From NCBI GenBank assembly GCA_017544745.1, contig JAFYDO010000076.1:1-5069 (forward strand): 5,069 nt of DNA, in the 5' to 3' direction. Under the pieces are notes generated by a model. The model searched no databases. It was given only the letters and a program-made list of their open reading frames with translations, and had not been told where the DNA came from. The DNA is from Treponema sp. (GTDB lineage: Bacteria; Spirochaetota; Spirochaetia; Treponematales; Treponemataceae). The stretch's first letter is position 1, and each line of letters opens with the position of its first letter. A program made the position numbers and the translations under genes. Below are positions 1-4,621 of the stretch, one piece after another.

Positions 1-1318
1 CTATCAAAGCAGTAGAAATAATTGTAAGTGAACCACCCTCTTCTACATTACGTGCGGCACCAAAGAATCTCTTTGGCTTAAACAGTGCGTTGGAATCAAC
101 ACCACCAGAAAGAACCTTACCAGAGGTCTGTACAGTCTGGTTATATGCACGTGCAAGACGAGTGATTGAGTCAAGAAGAATTACTACGTCACGCTTATGT
201 TCTACAAGACGCTTTGCCTTTTCCAAAACCATCTCTGCAACCTGAACGTGGCGTGTAGCCTGTTCATCAAAGGTAGAAGAAATAACTTCTCCCTTGATTG
301 CGCGTTCCATTTCGGTAACTTCCTCAGGACGTTCATCAATCAAAAGCACGATAAGGTAAACTTCCGGGTTATTGGTTGTAATGGCATTTGCAATTTTTTG
401 CATCAAAATTGTTTTACCAGCTTTTGGAGGAGCAACAATCAAAAGACGCTGTCCCTTACCTATTGGCGCAAAAAGATCAACAATACGTGTACTAACTTCT
501 GTGCTTACAGTTTCGAGCTTGAGCTTTTCGTCCGGATAAAGCGGTGTAAGGTTTTCAAATGGAACACGAGTCTGTGCAATGCGTGGCTCGTCAAAGTTTA
601 CGCTCTCAATGCGCAGCAATGCAAAAAAGCGCTCGCCTTCTTTTGGAGAACGTGTCTGTCCATAAACTGTGTCTCCGGTCTTTAAATTGAACAGACGAAT
701 CTGGCTTGGGCTTATGTAAATATCATCAGGACCCGGCAGATAGCTGTTCTGAGGACTGCGGAGGAAACCGTATCCGTCAGGCAGAATTTCAAGGGCACCC
801 GAAGCAAAAATAATTCCGCCGTGTTCTGTATGTGCTTTAAGGATTACAAAAATCAAATCCTGCTTTTTCATTGGAGCTAAGTCGTCGGCAGTAAAACCAT
901 ACTGCATAGCCATATCGCGGAGCTCGGGCATAGATTTGATTGTAAGGTCATTGATTAAAAGGCGTGGTTTGTTTGCGTTATCTTCTGAGGCTGCTGAACT
1001 TTCTGCAGCTGCAACTGCTTCTGAAACTTCTCCGCTTGGGGTTGGATAATTGCGTGGTGTATAAGGACGCTTGTTATTCTGTGGACCACGCTTGTTGTTA
1101 TAATGCTGTTGTGGATTTTCTTCTGATTCTGTCTTAACTTTGACAACCCGTCTTTTCTTTACTGCAGTCTGTTCTTCTGAAGTTTCTTCTGCAGCTTCTT
1201 CTGAGCCTGTTTGGGCAACTGGAGCGGAATCTTCTAGTCCCAAAGATGACTGAACATTTTCTTCTGATTCTGGGATTCCAGCCGTTTCGTCGCTTTTACG
1301 TCTTCTTAATGTTGCCAT
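1..1318 (-). CDS. rho: Transcription termination factor Rho (3' end cut by window edge)
   Basis: Rho is a hexameric RNA helicase/ATPase that binds nascent RNA and releases it from RNA polymerase. The 439 visible codons align closely with E. coli Rho from residue ~119 onward. Visible landmarks are the helical N-terminal RNA-binding part (~119-163), the cold-shock-like RNA-binding domain (~168-250, with [14 protein letters not shown] and [13 protein letters not shown]), Walker A PPKAGKT (297-303), the catalytic glutamate E329 in [13 protein letters not shown], Walker B ending at D383 in [16 protein letters not shown], and the Q-loop [11 protein letters not shown] (402-412). The reading frame is open to base 1, just after [12 protein letters not shown], so about 95-100 residues including the R-loop are missing. 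Residues 1-118 are a low-complexity extension absent from E. coli Rho: acidic and Ser/Glu-rich, then a basic patch KKRRVVKVK (54-62), then an Asn/Gln/Pro/Arg-rich stretch (~68-94) and an Ala/Ser/Glu linker. The ATG start is set by GGAGA seven bases upstream. It is probably the last visible gene of the HU-lnt-bactofilin operon. Confidence 0.98.
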   Translation of the reverse strand, partial: MATLRRRKSDETAGIPESEENVQSSLGLEDSAPVAQTGSEEAAEETSEEQTAVKKRRVVKVKTESEENPQQHYNNKRGPQNNKRPYTPRNYPTPSGEVSEAVAAAESSAASEDNANKPRLLINDLTIKSMPELRDMAMQYGFTADDLAPMKKQDLIFVILKAHTEHGGIIFASGALEILPDGYGFLRSPQNSYLPGPDDIYISPSQIRLFNLKTGDTVYGQTRSPKEGERFFALLRIESVNFDEPRIAQTRVPFENLTPLYPDEKLKLETVSTEVSTRIVDLFAPIGKGQRLLIVAPPKAGKTILMQKIANAITTNNPEVYLIVLLIDERPEEVTEMERAIKGEVISSTFDEQATRHVQVAEMVLEKAKRLVEHKRDVVILLDSITRLARAYNQTVQTSGKVLSGGVDSNALFKPKRFFGAARNVEEGGSLTIISTALI

Positions 1319-1400
1319 TAAAAAATCTCCATTAATAATAAATTATATTTGATTTTTTCTAAAAAAATATTCTAAATAACTTATAAATATTGAATAACAA
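1319..1400 (-). promoter_or_regulatory. AT-rich leader between bactofilin and rho with a candidate -10
   Basis: This 82-base gap is strongly AT-rich. On the minus strand it contains a perfect TATAAT at 1347-1342, which would place a transcription start near 1335. No convincing -35 box sits 16-18 bases upstream; the hexamer at 17-base spacing reads ATATTT. No GC-rich hairpin is present, so there is no intrinsic terminator after the bactofilin gene. Rho may be transcribed both by read-through and from a weak internal promoter here. The promoter is an inference from one hexamer in AT-rich DNA and could be chance. Confidence 0.3.
1326..1330 (-). promoter_or_regulatory. Ribosome binding site of rho
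   Basis: On the minus strand GGAGA lies seven bases before the ATG at 1318. It is the clearest Shine-Dalgarno sequence in the minus-strand operon and decides the rho start. That start includes the long N-terminal extension as translated sequence. The upstream neighbours (bactofilin, lnt, HU) have weak or no such site. Confidence 0.8.
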
Positions 1401-1829
1401 TTATTTTACTACATCGGAATGAATGAGCATTGCCTGCTTAAACTCGGAAGAGGCAACAGAGAATAAATCTACATCAGGCTCCTGGTCAAGCATTGTTACC
1501 TGACCGTCAAAATTTACATTATTTGCTATTCTGATTCTTGCTGTAGTAATATCACTTTGAACCATGCTTCCCGAACAGATTTCTACGCGTTCCGAAGCAT
1601 TCATGTTTCCCTTTACAGAACCGCATACAACAATTGATGAAGCCTGGATGCTTTCTACATCGCAGGTAGCGTTTTTGGCAATTTCCAAATCTCCGGTTGG
1701 AGCAATAATTTTGCCGGAAAACTTTCCTGTAATGACAAGTCTGTCTTTAAATTCCAAAGTTCCGTCAAACTCTGTCTCTGAGCCAAAAATTGTAATATTC
1801 TTTTTCTCTGATTCTGTGCGTTCTGCCAT
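1401..1829 (-). CDS. Bactofilin family polymer-forming protein
   Basis: Bactofilins (formerly DUF583) are cytoskeletal proteins that polymerise without nucleotide into filaments. They often scaffold cell-wall or shape factors at the membrane. This 142-residue protein has the family pattern: a short polar N-terminal tail (1-10), then a right-handed beta-helix core (~11-114) built of short hydrophobic repeats with turn glycines, such as ITIFGSETEFDGTLEF, LVITGKFSGKIIA, GDLEIAKNATCDVES and SIVVCGSVKGNMNA. A C-terminal tail (~115-142) follows that is longer and more hydrophobic than a simple polar end. There is no signal peptide or transmembrane segment. The ATG at 1829 is 14 bases after the lnt stop codon with no good Shine-Dalgarno, so translation may depend on ribosomes finishing lnt. 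Membership of the family is clear from the repeat pattern. The filament role in this organism is inferred from the family. Confidence 0.9.
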   Translation of the reverse strand: MAERTESEKKNITIFGSETEFDGTLEFKDRLVITGKFSGKIIAPTGDLEIAKNATCDVESIQASSIVVCGSVKGNMNASERVEICSGSMVQSDITTARIRIANNVNFDGQVTMLDQEPDVDLFSVASSEFKQAMLIHSDVVK

Positions 1830-1843
1830 AAGGTTTTCTAAAA

Positions 1844-3559
1844 CTATTTACGCTTTTGAATATACCTTATTATAACAATTATGGAACGAATTATCAACAA
1901 GATTATGAATAAAAAGAGCGGAGCAAGACCAAAAATGTCTCCAATTTGATTATAAACTGTAGCTTTCTGCGAAGGTTGAACTACAGGCACCTGAGCAATT
2001 GCATAAGTCTGGGTAAAAGGAAGCGCCATTACCATTACCTGCCCGTTCTGGTCCAAAAACGCTGTCTGCCCGGAAACTGAGCTTATTACTACAGGAATGC
2101 GGTTTTCTACAGCACGGAATTTTGCCATTGCAAGATGCTGGTTCTGGCATATAAGGCTTTTGGACCACGAATCACTTACAAGACAGAAAAGACTTCTTGC
2201 ACCTTTTTTATAGGCCTGTCTGCAAAGATCCGGGAATGTATTTTCAAAACAGATTGGAGTATAAATATTAAGTCCGTTTGAATAAAATACTGTAAGCTCT
2301 TTTCCCTGGTCCAGAAAAAACTGTTCATACTCTAAAAGGCTTTTATAAATATGCGGAAAATATTTTTGATAAGGAAAGTATTCAGAAAACGGTACAAGAT
2401 GATTTTTATAATTGATGTAAGGCTTTGGCGGAATTACATTTTTGCCCGGCTCAAAAAGCATGGCAGTGTTGTAAATCTTTCTGTTACTTCCGTCTGAATT
2501 AACTTCTATATGCTGGTTACCTAAAATAAAATCACATTCACTGTTATTAAGATAATTTAAAAGATAATTTACAAGTTTTTTTCTGTCCGAATTATCTGTC
2601 CTGTTATAGTTATATACAATTGAAGGAACAACTGCAGTTTCGGGCCAGAGCACAAGCTTTATATCCGGGTTAATTTCGAGCGCTTCTTCTGTAAGTCTTA
2701 TTAAACGCTGGATGCTGTCGGTAAAGTTTTCCATTCCATTTTTATGCGGATCATCATTATGTTGGATTGCAGCAACGGTAACTGTTTCATAAGAGCTGTA
2801 CTGTTCCTGCCATTTATTTTTGGAAGTCTTACCCCAGATAAGTACAAAAATCAAAACTGCAAACCAGATGCCTGCACAGACACAAGGCATTTTAAGGCTT
2901 GTTCGGGAAAGTTCAATTTCATTTTTGGAAACATAGTTTACATAAGTTGCGCCGTCGTAAAGCTCATTGTCGGCAATCATTTTTTTGCCAATTCTTTTTT
3001 TATCCTGCAGCTTTGACAAAAAAGCAAATACAATTGCAGAAGCAAAAATGATAAAACAGTTTATAAAAAATACACCGCCTAGCTCTGCGCTCTGAATGAT
3101 AAGACTTGAATTAGATTGTGTATAAGCTGCAAGCCCATAATTTATACCCATAAAGCCTTTTGTTCTTAGATAATCAAAGCTGCACAAAAGCAAAAACTGA
3201 ATAAACCATGCATCCTTAATAAAAAGCTTTTCTATTCCCTTTAGCGCAAGTGATAAAAGTGCAACTCCAAAAAATGCAACTGCAAGTGCAATGTAAAGGC
3301 ATATAGGATTATAGGTATAAAGCCAGTAAGCATAAAAACCCACGCACAGAGAACCATAAAGTCCTCCAAAAAGCCAGCAGGTTTTTAAGGACGTTTTTTT
3401 AATTATAAACAGGAATGGAACATACATAATCCAGGCAAAAATGCCAAGACCGTTTTTAAAAACAATATTAGGATTTGGAAGTGCAAAAAGAATACTGCCT
3501 GCAAGAACAAGAGCAAAGCATTCAAATATATTTTTTATTTTTTTAATTTTAGATTCCAT
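1844..3559 (-). CDS. lnt: Apolipoprotein N-acyltransferase
   Basis: Lnt is the inner-membrane enzyme that adds the third acyl chain to the N-terminal cysteine of lipoproteins, using phospholipid as donor. The 571-residue protein has seven N-terminal hydrophobic segments (about 12-28, 38-53, 61-80, 85-106, 117-131, 153-181 and 226-243), a periplasmic nitrilase-fold domain (~258-526) and a last transmembrane segment (~542-565). This is the eight-helix layout known for E. coli Lnt. The catalytic triad can be assigned as E307 (VLWPETAV), K385 (YKNHLVPF) and C437 (YTPICFEN). The usual HLVPFGE reads HLVPFSE, and the Tyr after the catalytic Cys is Phe. A hydrophilic loop of ~44 residues (182-225) between helices 6 and 7 is longer than in E. 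coli. The ATG lies inside the last codons of the HU gene, suggesting coupled translation. The enzyme fits lipoprotein-rich spirochaetes well. Confidence 0.95.
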   Translation of the reverse strand: MESKIKKIKNIFECFALVLAGSILFALPNPNIVFKNGLGIFAWIMYVPFLFIIKKTSLKTCWLFGGLYGSLCVGFYAYWLYTYNPICLYIALAVAFFGVALLSLALKGIEKLFIKDAWFIQFLLLCSFDYLRTKGFMGINYGLAAYTQSNSSLIIQSAELGGVFFINCFIIFASAIVFAFLSKLQDKKRIGKKMIADNELYDGATYVNYVSKNEIELSRTSLKMPCVCAGIWFAVLIFVLIWGKTSKNKWQEQYSSYETVTVAAIQHNDDPHKNGMENFTDSIQRLIRLTEEALEINPDIKLVLWPETAVVPSIVYNYNRTDNSDRKKLVNYLLNYLNNSECDFILGNQHIEVNSDGSNRKIYNTAMLFEPGKNVIPPKPYINYKNHLVPFSEYFPYQKYFPHIYKSLLEYEQFFLDQGKELTVFYSNGLNIYTPICFENTFPDLCRQAYKKGARSLFCLVSDSWSKSLICQNQHLAMAKFRAVENRIPVVISSVSGQTAFLDQNGQVMVMALPFTQTYAIAQVPVVQPSQKATVYNQIGDIFGLAPLFLFIILLIIRSIIVIIRYIQKRK

Positions 3560-3840
3560 ATTTTTTCTTTAAGTTCTTTACCCGCTCTGAATGCTGCAAC
3601 ATAGTGCGGTTCAACCTTAACTGTTTTTCCTGTTTTGGGATTTCGGGAATTTTCGCGTCCTTTTCTAAGTCTTAATTCAAAGGTACCAAAGGTTCTGAGC
3701 TCAATTGTATTACCTTTGCACAGTGCATTTTTTATTTCTCCAAGCAGGCTGTCTGTAATAAGTGATATTTCATTTTTGGGTATGTTTGTGCTCAGATATA
3801 TTTCTTCGATTAAATCTGCCTTTGTAATTTTATTTCCCAT
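3535..3840 (-). CDS. hup: HU/IHF-family DNA-binding protein
   Basis: This is a small dimeric histone-like protein that bends and compacts DNA. The 101 residues match the family along their length: an N-terminal helical dimerisation part (KADLIEEIY..., 1-44), the beta strand TIELRTFGTFELRLRKGR (45-62), and the DNA-embracing arm with RNPKTGK (66-72), in which P68 is the conserved intercalating proline. The C-terminal signature YVAAFRAGKELKEKI (80-94) follows. The family's usual GRNP is SRNP here. ELRTFGTF and AGKELKEK are compatible with either HU or IHF, so the subtype is left open. The last seven residues (WNLKLKK) form a basic tail encoded in the 25-base overlap with lnt, which begins in another frame. 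No Shine-Dalgarno precedes the ATG, but it is the only in-frame ATG and fits the family N-terminus. It is the first gene of the operon, after the rpsT terminator. Confidence 0.95.
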   Translation of the reverse strand: MGNKITKADLIEEIYLSTNIPKNEISLITDSLLGEIKNALCKGNTIELRTFGTFELRLRKGRENSRNPKTGKTVKVEPHYVAAFRAGKELKEKIWNLKLKK

Positions 3841-3885
3841 AGTTAAATTATCGGCCTGGGCATGCTTTTTGCATACTGTTGATTT
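3841..3885 (-). promoter_or_regulatory. Candidate promoter of the HU-lnt-bactofilin-rho operon
   Basis: Because a terminator closes rpsT just upstream, HU needs its own promoter in this short stretch. On the minus strand the best -10 is GATAAT at 3852-3847. A start seven bases downstream falls on or next to the A of the HU ATG (3840), which would make the transcript leaderless and agrees with the missing Shine-Dalgarno. The -35 is poor: the hexamer at 17-base spacing is TATGCA. A small inverted repeat, ATGC-5 bases-GCAT, occupies 3862-3874 in the spacer and -35 area and could be a protein-binding site. All of this is inference from sequence. Confidence 0.35.
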
Positions 3886-3919
3886 AAAACAAATATTCCC
3901 GGATACATGTCCGGGAATA
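3886..3919 (-). terminator. Rho-independent terminator of rpsT
   Basis: A perfect 10-base-pair inverted repeat, TATTCCCGGA at 3894-3903 and TCCGGGAATA at 3910-3919, encloses a six-base loop. On the minus strand it is followed at once by TTTGTTTT (3893-3886). It begins about 35 bases after the rpsT stop codon. On the plus strand the hairpin is not followed by a T run, so it acts in the rpsT direction. It separates rpsT from the HU operon. Confidence 0.9.
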
Positions 3920-3954
3920 CTCAGTGCTAATCAATACTAATTTTGCGTTTTCAA

Positions 3955-4230
3955 TTATTTTGCATTGAATGTAGCGTTAAAAAGATTCATCATTCTAGAC
4001 TTTTTGCGTGAAACAGCATTTCTAGTCATTACACCCTTGCTGCGAGCGCTATCAAGAGCCTTCTGAAGTGTCTTGTATTTTTCTTCAGCAAGCTTCTGGT
4101 CCTTAGCCTGAACAGCAGCTACGAACTGCTTTGCATAAGTCTTGCATTCACTTTTAATAGCTTTATTATGAAGTCTGCGAACTTCGCTCTGAGCATATCT
4201 TTTTTCTGCAGATGATTGTTTGCCTGCCAC
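3955..4230 (-). CDS. rpsT: Small ribosomal subunit protein S20
   Basis: S20 is a helical 16S rRNA-binding protein of the small subunit body. The 91-residue, very basic sequence has the family's features in order: an N-terminal SSAEKRYAQSEVRRLHNKAIKSECKTYAKQF (6-36), a middle helix with KLAEEKYKTLQKALDSARSKGV (46-67), and the C-terminal RNAVSRKKSRMMNLFNA (70-86). The start codon is GTG, the only usable start: an in-frame stop lies 27 bases upstream and the next Met is near residue 68. A run of five G (4238-4242) seven bases before it serves as Shine-Dalgarno. The gene is monocistronic in appearance, with a near-consensus promoter upstream and a strong terminator downstream. Its promoter is back to back with that of the plus-strand zinc-ribbon gene. 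E. coli rpsT also uses a non-AUG start (UUG) and is controlled by its own product. Confidence 0.97.
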   Translation of the reverse strand: MAGKQSSAEKRYAQSEVRRLHNKAIKSECKTYAKQFVAAVQAKDQKLAEEKYKTLQKALDSARSKGVMTRNAVSRKKSRMMNLFNATFNAK

Positions 4231-4237
4231 TTGGTGA

Positions 4238-4242
4238 CCCCC
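4238..4242 (-). promoter_or_regulatory. G-run ribosome binding site before the GTG start of rpsT
   Basis: On the minus strand GGGGG stands seven bases before GTG. It is an imperfect Shine-Dalgarno because the central A of GGAGG is replaced by G. It lies inside a tiny possible hairpin in which TTGG (4244-4241) pairs with CCAA (4234-4231) directly next to the start codon. The site decides the non-ATG start. Whether the hairpin forms is uncertain, since the stem has only four pairs. Confidence 0.6.
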
Positions 4243-4267
4243 AATAATTATTAGTTAACTTCTCAAA

Positions 4268-4296
4268 AATATATCAAATTAGCGGATTTGTGTCAA
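4268..4296 (-). promoter_or_regulatory. Sigma-70-type promoter of rpsT
   Basis: On the minus strand a perfect -35 TTGACA (4296-4291) and a -10 TATATT (4273-4268, five of six consensus bases) are separated by exactly 17 bases. The predicted transcription start is near 4261, giving an S20 leader of about 30 bases. The spacing and match make this one of the two most convincing promoters in the window. Confidence 0.85.
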
Positions 4297-4304
4297 TTGT
4301 AATC

Positions 4305-4333
4305 TTGACATAAACCACATATTTATTTATTAT
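4305..4333 (+). promoter_or_regulatory. Sigma-70-type promoter of the zinc-ribbon gene
   Basis: A perfect -35 TTGACA (4305-4310) and a -10 TATTAT (4328-4333, five of six) are separated by exactly 17 bases. The predicted start is near 4340, about 25 bases before the ATG. The -35 box is only eight bases from the -35 box of the divergent rpsT promoter. The 10-base palindrome CGAATATTCG (4341-4350) follows at the expected start site. Confidence 0.85.
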
Positions 4334-4353
4334 TACAGAACGAATATTCGATT

Positions 4354-4358
4354 GGAGG
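4354..4358 (+). promoter_or_regulatory. Ribosome binding site of the zinc-ribbon gene
   Basis: A full consensus GGAGG stands six bases before the ATG at 4365. It is the best Shine-Dalgarno in the window and shows that this short reading frame is a real, probably well-translated gene. Confidence 0.9.
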
Positions 4359-4364
4359 CACAAT

Positions 4365-4538
4365 ATGGCTGGAGCTAGTAAAAACTCTCGTACTACTGTT
4401 GCAACACATAAGTTCATTTGTCCTGACTGCGGTGGCGAAATCATAATGAAGACTATTATGGATAATGGCAGACTTAAGAATCAGGCTGAATGCCAGAAAT
4501 GTAAACGTGTTGAAAGACGTCCTAAGGACTTTAAATAA
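4365..4538 (+). CDS. Small four-cysteine zinc-ribbon protein of unknown function
   Basis: I do not recognise this 57-residue protein. Its order is a polar, Ser/Thr/Lys-rich N-terminus (1-15), the first knuckle CPDCGG (Cys 19 and 22), a short strand and turn (EIIMKTIMDNGRLKNQAE), the second knuckle CQKC (Cys 43 and 46), and a basic tail KRVERRPKDFK (47-57). Two CxxC pairs 20 residues apart predict a zinc ribbon, and the high net positive charge suggests contact with RNA, DNA or the ribosome. The gene has a near-consensus promoter, a consensus GGAGG, an ATG start, a TAA stop and its own terminator. Its codons lean to CGT, GGT and AAG, as in rho and rpsT, which together suggest high expression. 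It is divergent from rpsT and convergent with plsC. A ribosome-associated role is possible, but it lacks the pattern of bacterial L33, L36 or L32, so no function is assigned. Confidence 0.9.
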   Translation: MAGASKNSRTTVATHKFICPDCGGEIIMKTIMDNGRLKNQAECQKCKRVERRPKDFK

Positions 4539-4551
4539 TACACATTTTTGG

Positions 4552-4580
4552 AAAAAGCTTGTCGGGTAAAGCCCGGCAAG
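4552..4580 (-). terminator. Rho-independent terminator of plsC (minus strand)
   Basis: A nine-base-pair stem (4558-4566 with 4572-4580, one G-U-type pair) encloses a five-base loop. On the minus strand the stem is followed by C and then five T (4556-4552). In the plus direction the following bases are not T-rich, so the hairpin works mainly for transcripts coming from plsC, whose stop codon is about 40 bases upstream. Confidence 0.75.
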
Positions 4581-4591
4581 GACATTTGTAG

Positions 4592-4621
4592 TTCCCGCGC
4601 CAAACGCGGGAATATTTTTTT
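4592..4621 (+). terminator. Rho-independent terminator of the zinc-ribbon gene (plus strand)
   Basis: An eight-base-pair GC-rich stem, TTCCCGCG (4592-4599) with CGCGGGAA (4605-4612), encloses the loop CCAAA. It is followed by TA and seven T (4615-4621). The T run overlaps the stop codon of the convergent plsC gene (4620-4622). The hairpin lies about 55 bases after the zinc-ribbon stop codon. Confidence 0.9.

Larger units (their letters stand above)
1..3840 (-). other. Predicted operon HU-lnt-bactofilin-rho
   Basis: Four genes run in the same direction with a 25-base overlap (HU/lnt), a 14-base gap (lnt/bactofilin) and an 82-base gap (bactofilin/rho). No intrinsic terminator is visible between them. 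The upstream limit is the rpsT terminator at 3886-3919; the downstream limit is outside the window. The operon mixes nucleoid, envelope, cytoskeleton and transcription functions. The last gap is the only place where a separate promoter is plausible. Confidence 0.7.

Noticed and set aside
197..685. A 162-codon open frame on the plus strand
   Set aside because: It lies entirely antisense to the conserved core of rho, its product is rich in Cys, Phe and Asn without domain features, and no ribosome site precedes it.
955..1146. A 63-codon minus-strand frame rich in Gln
   Set aside because: It is an out-of-frame reading of the rho N-terminal extension. The rho frame is continuous through it and has the proper start.
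1351..1376. A-run/T-run symmetry between bactofilin and rho as a terminator
   Set aside because: The possible stem is made only of A-T pairs with a three-base loop and would be too weak to stop transcription.
1564..1875. A 103-codon plus-strand frame opposite the bactofilin
   Set aside because: It is antisense to a clear bactofilin, with no Shine-Dalgarno or recognisable domain.
2744..3016. A 90-codon plus-strand frame opposite lnt, and a 72-codon minus-strand frame at 1950-2168
   Set aside because: Both are shadows of the lnt coding sequence, which is supported by its catalytic residues and membrane topology.
3635..3940. A 101-codon plus-strand frame across HU and the following gap
   Set aside because: It is antisense to HU and runs through the rpsT terminator hairpin; nothing in its product looks like a protein family.
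4365..4538. Ribosomal protein L33 (rpmG) as identity of the zinc-ribbon gene
   Set aside because: Size and two CxxC pairs are similar, but the typical L33 pattern (Tyr/Thr-rich middle and a C-terminal CxxCRKHTxHKE-like motif) is absent. A sensitive profile search could still overturn this.
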